A stretch of 6,797 nt of DNA from JAZLIT01 sp045617525. Lineage in GTDB: Bacteria > Bacillota > Bacilli > Bacillales_A > Planococcaceae. The position numbers were made by a program, and so were the translations under genes. The notes under the pieces were generated by a model. That model was not told the origin of the DNA, searched no databases, and saw only the letters and a list, made by a program, of their open reading frames with translations. The stretch lies in assembly GCA_045617525.1 (NCBI GenBank), contig JAZLIT010000094.1, forward strand, positions 1 through 6,797, read 5' to 3'. This document shows positions 1 through 5,416 of this stretch, piece after piece. The stretch's first letter is position 1, and each line of letters begins with the position of its first letter.

Positions 1-65
1 GACTTTATGTTCATATCCACATATAATAAATATTGTCTTTACTATTAGATTAATGGTAAGAAATT

Positions 66-139
<74 letters not shown>

Positions 140-148
140 TATTAAGGT

Positions 149-251
149 TCCGGAACAATCCGATAGAACCAAACGGAAAAGGCGCTTAACCCTTGATATG
201 ATAGGGTTAAGCGCCTTTTTGTATTAATTGACAATCCGGAACAATCCAATA
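149..251 (+). repeat. Imperfect 17-base direct repeat flanking the tRNA terminator
   Basis: TCCGGAACAATCCGATA (149-165) recurs as TCCGGAACAATCCAATA (235-251), 16 of 17 bases identical. The two copies sit on either side of the terminator hairpin just downstream of tRNA-Arg. Direct repeats next to a tRNA 3' end are often recombinase binding sites or traces of integration. That role is inferred here, not shown. Confidence 0.6.
177..220 (+). terminator. Strong intrinsic terminator after tRNA-Arg
   Basis: A perfect 17-base inverted repeat (177-193 with 203-219, core GGCGCTTAACCCT/AGGGTTAAGCGCC) encloses a 9-base loop and ends in a T run. It lies 37 bases after the tRNA. The A run on the other side makes it potentially bidirectional. 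Confidence 0.93.
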
Positions 252-263
252 CTATTTGAAAAG

Positions 264-284
264 TTTCTACACATTTTCTACACA
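264..284 (+). other. Tandem TTTCTACACA repeats, possible integrase arm sites
   Basis: TTTCTACACA occurs at 264-273 and again at 275-284, an 11-base period of roughly one helical turn. Short phased repeats of this kind beside a tRNA 3' end resemble arm-type binding sites of tyrosine integrases in phages and integrative elements. No integrase gene is visible in the window, so this could be one end of a larger element or a scar. Confidence 0.4.
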
Positions 285-454
285 AGAAGAAGCTGTAGTA
301 AGCGATGTTTACTAAGGTATTAAACAGAAATATTATTGTTGTTATTTTTTACTTTATCTTTTGATGATAAAAATACAATGTGTTTCCTTCTCCACTAACT
401 TAATGAGTGTACAACTAGATTTCCTCTTTTTTATGACAATTTTAGTTGTTTTCT
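285..454. other. Non-coding interval, nothing recognised
   Basis: This is AT-rich DNA between the tRNA region and the first palindromic repeat. I see no convincing reading frame, RNA fold or promoter. It may be decayed mobile-element DNA, given the integrase-site-like repeats at its left edge. Confidence 0.5.
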
Positions 455-486
455 TTATTCAATAATCGGGCCAGATTATTGAATAA
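455..486 (+). repeat. Palindromic intergenic repeat, minimal copy (copy 1)
   Basis: A perfect 13-base inverted repeat, TTATTCAATAATC (455-467) with GATTATTGAATAA (474-486), encloses only GGGCCA. It matches the two outer ends of the longer copies at 1107-1183 and 6513-6587 with the centre deleted. It may also work as a hairpin in RNA. Confidence 0.85.
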
Positions 487-610
487 CGCCTTTGGAGAAT
501 TTACGATGAAATATAAGTAAGATTGTTAAGTAATGTACTTAAACTAACAGAAGAATAGTGTGAGAAAATAGAATTATAAATAGAATTATTAAATTCATTA
601 ATTAAAAGTA

Positions 611-716
611 TTAGGAGGGATTGTGAAAAAATGTACTTAAAGTAGCGCAGCAGTTGGTTCAACAACAAGTATTAAAAATTTCTATAATTATTCGTAGATA
701 TAAGAAGTTCGAATAA
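611..716 (+). pseudogene. Possible broken small ORF behind a strong RBS
   Basis: TAGGAGGG (612-619) is followed by a GTG (623-625) with only a 4-base gap. The frame from GTG runs through six A residues (626-631) and stops at 638-640. In the frame reached by dropping one A, an open stretch 633-713 reads VLKVAQQLVQQQVLKISIII and continues to a TAA at 714-716. It looks like a coherent small amphipathic peptide of about 30 residues. This suggests a one-base frameshift in the A run, a sequencing error, or slippage. No family is recognised, and coincidence remains possible. Confidence 0.3.
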
Positions 717-763
717 TGCAAGAAAGCATATATATAAAGTGAAAGGAAGGAGGAAGGAGCAAA

Positions 764-961
764 GTGAAAAAGGACGCTAAATTAGGGTTATTTCTTTCAT
801 TGTTTGTATTAATTGGTTTTCCAGTTGTTTTTGTAGTTATATCATTGCTTACAGGACAATGGGATACTTTTTTAATTGGTTTTCCAGCTTCATCTGTTGC
901 GGGATTTATGGGGGTATGGATAGCTATTAGGGAGATAAAAAAGGAACGGAAAAGTGATTAA
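764..961 (+). CDS. Small two-helix membrane protein, unknown function
   Basis: The 65-aa product starts at GTG, preceded by AAGGAGGAAGGAG (747-759), which offers two overlapping Shine-Dalgarno matches. Residues 1-6 are short and basic (MKKDAK). A hydrophobic helix spans about 8-30 and a second about 37-55, then a charged tail (REIKKERKSD). By the positive-inside rule both ends should be cytoplasmic. A TATAAT at 683-688 with TCAACA 18 bases upstream is a weak promoter candidate. The gene stands alone, and its nearest downstream terminators are about 320 bases away beyond a repeat. I do not recognise the family. Membrane topology is well supported; function is unknown. Confidence 0.75.
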   Translation: MKKDAKLGLFLSLFVLIGFPVVFVVISLLTGQWDTFLIGFPASSVAGFMGVWIAIREIKKERKSD

Positions 962-1100
962 TAGTCCCCACTGATTTAAATATTATCCAACTAAACGGAG
1001 TGGATAAGGTAGACGTATGTCTAATTACTATAAAATTTATATTTAAAGTAACGGGTGCGTTAGCGCAATAACTAAAGATCAATTTTTGAAGTTATTTTAA
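962..1100. other. Non-coding interval before repeat copy 2
   Basis: No gene is seen. It contains the GC-richer patch AACGGGTGCGTTAGCGCA (about 1051-1068) with a small TGCG/CGCA inverted repeat, then an AT-rich run leading into the palindromic repeat. The patch looks unlike its surroundings and could be the left part of a longer composite repeat, but I cannot assign it. Confidence 0.4.
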
Positions 1101-1106
1101 TTTCTT

Positions 1107-1183
1107 TAATCTTCAACAATCGGGCGCTATTCTGTAATAAGAATCGGCGCTCTGTTTCGTTATAGGGCCAGATTATTGAATAA
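1107..1183 (+). repeat. Palindromic intergenic repeat, full copy (copy 2)
   Basis: The outer arms are TTCAACAATC (1112-1121) and GATTATTGAA (1171-1180), 9 of 10 pairing. An internal hairpin is formed by GCGC (1124-1127) with GCGC (1147-1150) and ATTCT (1129-1133) with AGAAT (1140-1144) around a 6-base loop. The right part, TTTCGTTATAGGGCCA, recurs almost exactly downstream of the group II intron at 5386-5402. All copies in the window have the same orientation. Confidence 0.85.
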
Positions 1184-1252
1184 CGCTACAACGATAAGAA
1201 ATATGTTATACAAGTTTTTATGCAAATTTATGAACAAGCTTTGCAAGGGTAA
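1184..1252 (+). pseudogene. Possible 3' tail of a lost gene
   Basis: Directly after the in-frame TAA of repeat copy 2, an open stretch reads RYNDKKYVIQVFMQIYEQAL and ends QG-stop at 1250-1252. It has helix-like, protein-like composition and no start codon of its own with an RBS. It ends 31 bases before a strong terminator, as the tail of a real gene would. The 5' part would have been replaced by the repeat. A 22-codon open stretch can also arise by chance. Confidence 0.25.
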
Positions 1253-1283
1253 ATGCAGCTATTTGTATAAACAAAGTTACACT

Positions 1284-1329
1284 AAAAAAGAGACAAACGC
1301 TGTTACATCAACGTTCTGTCTCTTTTTTT
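1284..1329. terminator. Bidirectional intrinsic terminator
   Basis: AAAAAAGAGACA...AACG (1284-1299) pairs with CGTT...TGTCTCTTTTTT (1312-1328), a stem of about 16 base pairs ending in T7 on the plus strand. On the minus strand the complement also ends in a T run. It can therefore stop transcripts from the left and those from the tmrB-like operon on the minus strand. Confidence 0.88.
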
Positions 1330-1330
1330 G

Positions 1331-1363
1331 CGTTCCAAAACTTTGATTTGGGAACGTTTTTTT
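1331..1363 (+). terminator. Second, stacked intrinsic terminator
   Basis: CGTTCC (1331-1336) pairs with GGAACG (1351-1356), with additional AAA/TTT pairing inside, followed by T7 (1357-1363). It follows the first terminator by one base. Tandem terminators suggest a need for tight insulation against the oppositely oriented operon at 1415-2069. Confidence 0.75.
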
Positions 1364-1414
1364 GTATATATTATGTATTAAAAATACTATAAGGTACTTT
1401 AAAAATAATGTAGT

Positions 1415-1945
1415 TTAAAGAAGATTTATCTTTTCTTTTATATCTTGAACAATGTCATTGATACTAACTTTTTCAGTATCTATATACTCTCCAAAATCGT
1501 ATTGATTATAGGCTGCTAAACATTTATCTGTTTGTTGAAAACACCAGTTGCCTTCTTCCTCTCCACGTAACCTTAACCTTTCATAAATTGTTTCTTTACT
1601 TGCATTCAAACAAAAATGATGAGTTTGTTCATCAACACTTTTAAATCCGTTGTAGATAAAATGTAGGTATTCTATTTTTCGAATGGTCATTGGTACGATT
1701 AGATTAATATTATATTTTGTAACTAATCTTTTAGCCAGATCAACAGTTAGCTCTTTCCATAAATCTAAGTCTTGAAAATCCCCTGTAATAGACTCCGTTC
1801 TTTTTATATCAATAGGAATAACATTTCTTAACATATAACCTATTTCTTCAGGATCATATATCATACTATTTTTAATTTCATTTTGGAGCATATTTGCAAT
1901 AGTAGTTTTACCCACACCAAATGCTCCGTTTATCATTATAATCAT
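1415..1945 (-). CDS. tmrB: TmrB-like P-loop ATP-binding protein (tunicamycin-resistance family)
   Basis: The 176-aa protein has a Walker A motif, GAFGVGKT, at residues 7-14, right behind the N-terminal strand MIIMIN. Further blocks match B. subtilis TmrB as I recall it: YDPEEIGYMLR (30-40), DFQDLDLW (56-63), VPMTI (84-88), HHFCLNASKET (109-119) and an arginine-rich LRLRGE lid-like segment (124-129). TmrB is an ATP-binding, membrane-associated protein that protects against tunicamycin, an inhibitor of the first lipid-linked step of wall polymer synthesis. TmrB itself is somewhat longer (about 197 aa), so the C-terminal part is shorter here. The ATG at 1945 is chosen because GAGGAG sits 8 bases upstream. 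It is the second gene of a probable operon, 28 bases after the small ORF 1974-2069. The fold call is firm. The substrate and resistance role are inferred, and it may be a general nucleotide kinase-like relative. Confidence 0.85.
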   Translation of the reverse strand: MIIMINGAFGVGKTTIANMLQNEIKNSMIYDPEEIGYMLRNVIPIDIKRTESITGDFQDLDLWKELTVDLAKRLVTKYNINLIVPMTIRKIEYLHFIYNGFKSVDEQTHHFCLNASKETIYERLRLRGEEEGNWCFQQTDKCLAAYNQYDFGEYIDTEKVSINDIVQDIKEKINLL

Positions 1946-1973
1946 AACATCTACTCCTCACCATTTGGGAATG

Positions 1974-2069
1974 TTAAACTCTGTATTTAAACACCAATAA
2001 GATTACTGCTAAAGCTGAAAAAACATAATAAGCTATCTTAGTTTTATTAACGAGCTTCTTTTCTTCCAT
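1974..2069 (-). CDS. 31-aa single-helix membrane peptide upstream of tmrB-like gene
   Basis: The frame from ATG (2069) encodes 31 residues: a basic N-terminus (MEEKKLVNKTK), one hydrophobic helix (about residues 12-27, IAYYVFSALAVILLVF) and a basic end (KYRV). AAAGAGG lies 10 bases upstream of the ATG. It starts about 40 bases after the likely transcription start and ends 28 bases before the TmrB-like gene, so the two should be co-transcribed. No family is recognised. It could be a membrane partner for the ATPase, a translated leader, or an independent small membrane protein. Confidence 0.65.
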   Translation of the reverse strand: MEEKKLVNKTKIAYYVFSALAVILLVFKYRV

Positions 2070-2113
2070 CCAGCTACAACCTCTTTTTAATCAGCGAATC
2101 TACATAATGTTAA

Positions 2114-2143
2114 ATTATACCATACCGAAATAATGTTTGGGAA
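2114..2143 (-). promoter_or_regulatory. Extended -10 SigA-type promoter for the small ORF-tmrB operon
   Basis: On the minus strand, TATAAT (2119-2114) is preceded by TGG, giving the extended -10 TGnTATAAT. TTCCCA (2143-2138) lies 18 bases upstream as a weak -35 (4 of 6). The start would be near 2107, about 38 bases before the small ORF. Confidence 0.6.
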
Positions 2144-2168
2144 TTTTGTAGTACATAAACTCATAAAA

Positions 2169-2208
2169 CTAATGGCATTCGTTATTCCGCAATCGGGCGC
2201 GATTCTTC
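2169..2208 (+). repeat. Left half of palindromic repeat, split by the group II intron (copy 3)
   Basis: The sequence TAATGGCATTCGTTATTCC and the following CAATCGGGCGCGATTCT match 6501-6537 with two G/A differences. It breaks off at 2208, exactly where the intron consensus GTGCGAC begins. Its partner half is at 5366-5416. Confidence 0.85.
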
Positions 2209-2943
2209 GTGCGACACGTTCCTGATTCAAATGAGATGTGGTCAACGCAATCTCGGTAAAGGTCAGGCAATTAATGATTTAAATTGAAGGATATTATCGA
2301 GGAGTCGAATGATGAGGTAACGCTCTGAAAGGCTCCCCCTGCGTCGAATAGCACGTTACTCAGTAAGGAAAAGCGTGTTATAAGCTCGGCTAATAGGCGC
2401 GAGAATTTACCGTAACAGTTCGGCTGACGAAATCCTACCCGATGGGGTGGTGTAAATCATGGTGCTTGGGTTGAACAAATATGGTGAGAATGCAACTAAA
2501 TAGGTTAATAAACTATATTGCTGACGAACTTCTGAATGTACGGGTCTAGACGCGCAAAATACAGAAATGTATTTACTACAAAATGTAGGGTTAGCTGTGG
2601 ATGAGTAAGAATCAAGAATATAAAAATCCATCTTGTGTTACAGGCACATGCAATGCTAACAGGTTCATAGGAAGCACCTAAGTTTGTTTTATAATAGTTA
2701 ATATTCAACGTGGTAAGCTGATAACGTGGAGAGCTTACTCTCGATGAAGCGTTGGAAAGGAAAATATTCGTGAGAATAGCGAATGTATAACTTTTCTTCA
2801 TATCAGTGAAAGTGGTGGCACAGTACCGATGAAGCGTGTAATGAACGTGGAGGGATCGCCACTAGATTAATACAAGATTTATTCACCATGAAAGGCAGTT
2901 CTTCAACGATTAATAAGGTTCTTGTGAGACTAATAGAGGTTCA

Positions 2944-2957
2944 GCTCCTAAAGGAGC
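2944..2957 (+). promoter_or_regulatory. Hairpin that masks the maturase ribosome binding site
   Basis: GCTCCT (2944-2949) pairs with AGGAGC (2952-2957), which contains the AAGGAG Shine-Dalgarno of the maturase gene 8 bases before its TTG start. In Ll.LtrB, LtrA binds the domain IVa hairpin carrying its own RBS and represses its translation. The placement here suggests the same arrangement. Confidence 0.55.
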
Positions 2958-3649
2958 CACCGACTTGTTAAAACGAAAGAAACTGAGACATAACGAGTAC
3001 TATGACATGCAAAAACAATTTGATATGTTATATGCTCGCAGTGTTGATGGTCAAAATTTTTATGATTTATTAGATATAATGCAATCACGTGAAAACATTC
3101 AATTAGCGTACCGTAATATCAAGAAAAATACGGGTAGTAAAACTGCTGGTTTTGATGGCCAAACAATTGAAGATATCAAGCAATTAAAAGTATCTAAAGT
3201 TGTATCAACGATACAACAGATGTTTACACACTATCGTCCACATGCAGTACGACGTGTTTTTATTCCAAAGTCAAATGGGAAAACACGACCGCTAGGTATT
3301 CCGACAATTTGGGATAGGTTATTTCAACAGTGTATTTTACAAGTATTGGAACCAATTTGTGAAGCAAGATTCTATAAGCATAGCTATGGATTCAGACCCA
3401 ATCGTAGTACACATCATGCTAAAGCACGTTTCGAAACACTGATAAATCGAGCGTGTTTATATCATTGTGTAGACGTTGATATAAAAGGATTCTTTGACAA
3501 TGTAAATCATGCGAAGTTACTCAAACAGATGTGGACAATAGGTATTCGAGACAAAGCCCTTCTTTCGATTATTTCACGTCTTTTAAAAGCAGAAATCGTA
3601 GGCGAAGGCTTTCCAACGAAAGGAACACCACAAGGCGGCTTATGCGAAG

Positions 3650-3675
3650 CTTTGCATAAACCACCTTATGCAAAG
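3650..3675. repeat. Core-type recombination site: perfect 10-base arms, 6-base spacer
   Basis: CTTTGCATAA (3650-3659) and TTATGCAAAG (3666-3675) are perfect inverted arms around ACCACC. Ten-base arms around a 6-8 base spacer is the classic layout of a tyrosine recombinase crossover site. A second such site, TTCGCATAA-GGYGGC-TTATGCGAA, would form if the two ends of the element were joined in a circle. Confidence 0.65.
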
Positions 3676-3818
3676 TAAGTAATTATGCGGAGTATTCTGT
3701 TGAAACATTGAAAAAAACTGAGGTTTCCTGTTATTTACTTTGCATAATACCCCAAACTAAATTAGAAAATGAAGTATCATTTTCTGACTATGGTTCTGTA
3801 CTTCACTCTTAGGAGAAC

Positions 3819-3898
3819 TCCTTAGATCTACATGGCCGAGAAAGTCTCGTATATAGATGAGATTTACACCTGCCTGCAGCAAATGAGGGTCTGAAATC
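3819..3898 (-). pseudogene. Tyrosine recombinase fragment (central catalytic region)
   Basis: On the minus strand the translation contains LLQAGVNLIYIRDFLGHVD, a hallmark of tyrosine recombinases, with LGH supplying the second box II histidine. The preceding arginine-bearing LRHS motif and the following catalytic tyrosine (usually ...TTEIYA...) are both missing: upstream is unrelated sequence, and downstream the frame reads RSSPKSEVQN and decays. It is therefore a scrap of about 25 residues, not a working enzyme. It opposes the second scrap at 3908-3988, implying inversion or rearrangement within the element. Confidence 0.8.
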
Positions 3899-3907
3899 AT
3901 AGGGCCA

Positions 3908-3988
3908 TATCCCCTACCTATTATTGATAGTGAACTGCCTGAATGGAACAAAGATAAAGAGTTGCTTATTTTGCTTTCACATTTGTAG
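3908..3988 (+). pseudogene. C-terminal tail of a tyrosine recombinase
   Basis: On the plus strand YPLPIIDSELPEW then NKDKELLILLSHL ends at TAG 3986-3988. LPEW followed by a charged run, a hydrophobic LL.LL and the end of the protein is how recombinases of the transposon-associated type commonly finish. The stop lies 13 bases before the inverted-repeat motif at 4002, where a gene end abutting the element's right terminus is expected. It would follow naturally from the fragment at 3819-3898 if that fragment were flipped. Confidence 0.5.
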
Positions 3989-5285
3989 TAAGTTCAAGAT
4001 ATTATGCAAAGTAAATCAAAGTGAAATCCTATATCTATAAGGTTTTCTTCGATTACTTTGCATAATCATCTACTTCGCATAAGGTGGGATACTATCGCCA
4101 CTCCTATCGAACATTGTATTAAATGAACTTGATTGGTGGGTTAGTAATCAATGGGAAAACTTCGAAACAAAGAAAGCTTATAAAAACAAAGCGAATATGA
4201 ATCAGGCATTAAAGAAATCCAACTTAAAGCATTGTTATATTGTGAGGTATGCCGATGACTTTAAAATCATCTGCCGTACACGTTCACAAGCAATACGTAT
4301 GTTTTATGCAGTTAAAGATTTCCTTTCTACACGTTTACATCTAGAAATTAGCGATGAGAAATCGAAAGTTGTAAATCTAAAGAAAAATTCTTCCGAATTT
4401 CTAGGCTTTCGTATTAAAGCTCATTTTAAGAAAACAGCGAAGCGTACCCTATATGTTGCGCATTCACATATGACGAAGAAGGCTCTAAATAATGCACAAA
4501 TAAAATTGAAAAAAGCGGTAAAGACAATACAAAAACATCAATGTATTGAAAATGTCTGGCGATTTAATACGGTTGTCATGGGTATCCAAAACTATTACGC
4601 CGCAGCGTCACACATTACAGATGATTTAACTGAGCTGAACCACCGTATTCATAGGACTTTACACAATCGTTTAAAAGGCGTTAGAAAAGAAGCAACGATT
4701 CAAGACCTCACGAATTCTTTACAGAAAAGGTATAAAGGATATGAGTGTAAGCTTTATAAAATCAAAAGCATGGCACTCGCCCCAATTCATGCCCAACGTT
4801 GCCGAATAAACCTTAACTTCTCACAAACTACCTGTAATTATACTACCGAAGGTAGAAACAAGATTCATCATGATTTAAGAGCTATTAATAAACACACTCT
4901 TACTGCCGTGATGAAACAATTTATTCCTCAACGCTCCATTGAATATAATGATAATCGTATTAGTCTATTTATTGCGCAATATGGAAAGTGTGCAGTAACT
5001 GGTACTGTACTTAGCTTTAATGACTGGCACTGCCATCACAAAACACCATATTATTTATCGCAAGATGATTCCTACGCTAACTTAATCATTGTAAATGAAT
5101 CAGTTCATAGACTAATCCACCTTAAAGACCTCGAGAAAATACAAGTACTCATGAAAGTACTTGATTTAGATAAGAAGCAATTAAAGAAAGTAAATGAATT
5201 GCGTGAGCAATGTCTGATCGAAGCAATCTAATTCCACATTACATCTTGTCCTTACATAAAAATTGAATGAATTGAATTAATTGGA

Positions 5286-5319
5286 ACGCCGTATGCTGGG
5301 AAACTCGCACGTACGGTGT
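5286..5319 (+). ncRNA. Group II intron domain V (catalytic hairpin)
   Basis: The lower stem CGCCGTA (5287-5293) pairs with TACGGTG (5312-5318), including the conserved G-U wobble at the second base of the triad. A two-base bulge, CG (5310-5311), is followed by an upper stem closed by a GAAA tetraloop (5300-5303). The catalytic triad is CGC rather than the commoner AGC. One U-C mismatch (5297/5306) is in the upper stem. Confidence 0.88.
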
Positions 5320-5322
5320 GAA

Positions 5323-5365
5323 GTGGGGGAAAAGCCGGAGATAACGTCAAAGGTTTACCTATCAC
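5323..5365 (+). ncRNA. Group II intron domain VI with branch-point A
   Basis: AAGCC (5332-5336) pairs with GGTTT (5352-5356), and GGG (5327-5329) with CCT (5358-5360). This leaves A5357 bulged, 8 bases before the intron end at 5365, the standard place of the branch-point adenosine. This supports splicing by lariat formation. Confidence 0.75.
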
Positions 5366-5416
5366 TATAATAAGAAGGTCGCGTTTTTCCGTTATAGGGC
5401 CATTTTCTTGAATAAG
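5366..5416 (+). repeat. Right half of palindromic repeat, split by the group II intron
   Basis: TATAATAAGAAGG then TCGCG complete the internal hairpin begun at 2198-2207: CGCGA pairs with TCGCG (5379-5383) and TTCTT with AAGAA (5372-5376). TTCCGTTATAGGGCCA (5387-5402) matches copy 2. The outer right arm, ATTTTCTTGAATAA, pairs with the left arm only in its last six bases, so this end has diverged. Confidence 0.75.

Larger units (their letters stand above)
3639..4087. mobile_element. 449-base non-autonomous tyrosine-recombinase element inserted in the maturase
   Basis: Removing 449 bases restores the maturase frame exactly. The left junction is AAGGCGG (3632-3638) and the right AAGGTGG (4081-4087), so a GGYGG target overlap is likely. 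The ends carry an inverted repeat: CCACCTTATGCAAAGTA at 3661-3677 against TACTTCGCATAAGGTGG at 4071-4087, one mismatch. Eight copies of a TTATGCRAAGTA-like motif occur at 3640, 3659(-), 3666, 3683, 3747(-), 4002, 4065(-) and 4082(-). Both ends show the same spacing: 17 bases between the outer and second copies, and 40-41 bases to a third inverted copy. The interior holds two tyrosine recombinase scraps and no intact gene. Palindromic TTATGC-type ends with tyrosine recombinases recall RIT (recombinase in trio) elements. That assignment is from memory and tentative. Confidence 0.85.
2965..5231 (+). pseudogene. ltrA: Group II intron reverse transcriptase/maturase with HNH domain, split by insertion
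   Basis: The intact frame is 2965-3638 joined to 4088-5231, giving about 605 codons in one frame. Translation starts at TTG with AAGGAG 8 bases upstream. The N-terminal part carries the RT0-RT4 blocks: RRVFIPKSNGKTRPLGIPT, GFRPNRSTH, and the motif A region VDVDIKGFFDNVNH (about residues 169-182). It stops being normal in GTPQGG (220-225). Without the insert the next residues are ILSPLLSNIVLNELDWW, as expected for this family. The catalytic YADD (rejoined residues 279-282, bases 4248-4259) is in the second fragment, followed by the maturase region and a C-terminal HNH nuclease (about 526-569, WHCHHKTP...NLIIVN...H). As it stands, the first fragment ends after 12 foreign residues at 3676-3678. 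The second has only an unsupported ATG at 4197. Neither piece can be an active reverse transcriptase. The usual job is to assist splicing and copy the intron into new DNA sites. The gene symbol is used by analogy with LtrA only. Confidence 0.95.
2209..5365 (+). mobile_element. Group II intron, itself interrupted by a nested element
   Basis: The 5' end GTGCGAC (2209) fits the GUGYG intron consensus. Domain V is at 5286-5319. Domain VI has a bulged A at 5357, 8 bases before the 3' end ...ATCAC (5365), which fits the terminal AY rule. The region 2209-2960 is non-coding and structured (domains I-III). The maturase gene lies in domain IV. The present length is 3157 bases, or 2708 without the 449-base insert. 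The flanking halves rejoin into one repeat, independently supporting both boundaries. In the 5' half, GAAGGA (2286-2291) or GAGGAG (2299-2304) could act as EBS1, pairing with the exon bases TTCTTC before the intron, but this is unproven. The ribozyme parts look intact. The maturase is broken, so it is probably immobile unless helped in trans. The structural class is not certain; the long HNH-bearing protein argues against group IIC. Confidence 0.93.

Noticed and set aside
2407..2801. Two minus-strand open frames of 74 and 98 codons
   Set aside because: They lie in the structured RNA part of the group II intron (domains I-III), on its non-coding strand, with no RBS and no protein-like conservation visible.
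3757..3951. A 64-aa minus-strand frame taken as a real gene
   Set aside because: Only the central 25 residues match tyrosine recombinases; both flanking catalytic parts are missing, and the start falls in unrelated sequence. It is listed as a fragment instead.
3632..4087. Ordinary DDE transposon with a 7-base target duplication (AAGGCGG/AAGGTGG)
   Set aside because: The two copies differ at one base, the internal scraps are tyrosine recombinase, and the ends form recombinase core sites. A short crossover overlap fits better.
3636..4087. CRISPR-like array from the repeated TTATGCRAAGTA motif
   Set aside because: The copies alternate in strand, are only about 12 bases long and are unequally spaced; there are no cas genes. 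Mirror symmetry about the element fits terminal recombinase sites.
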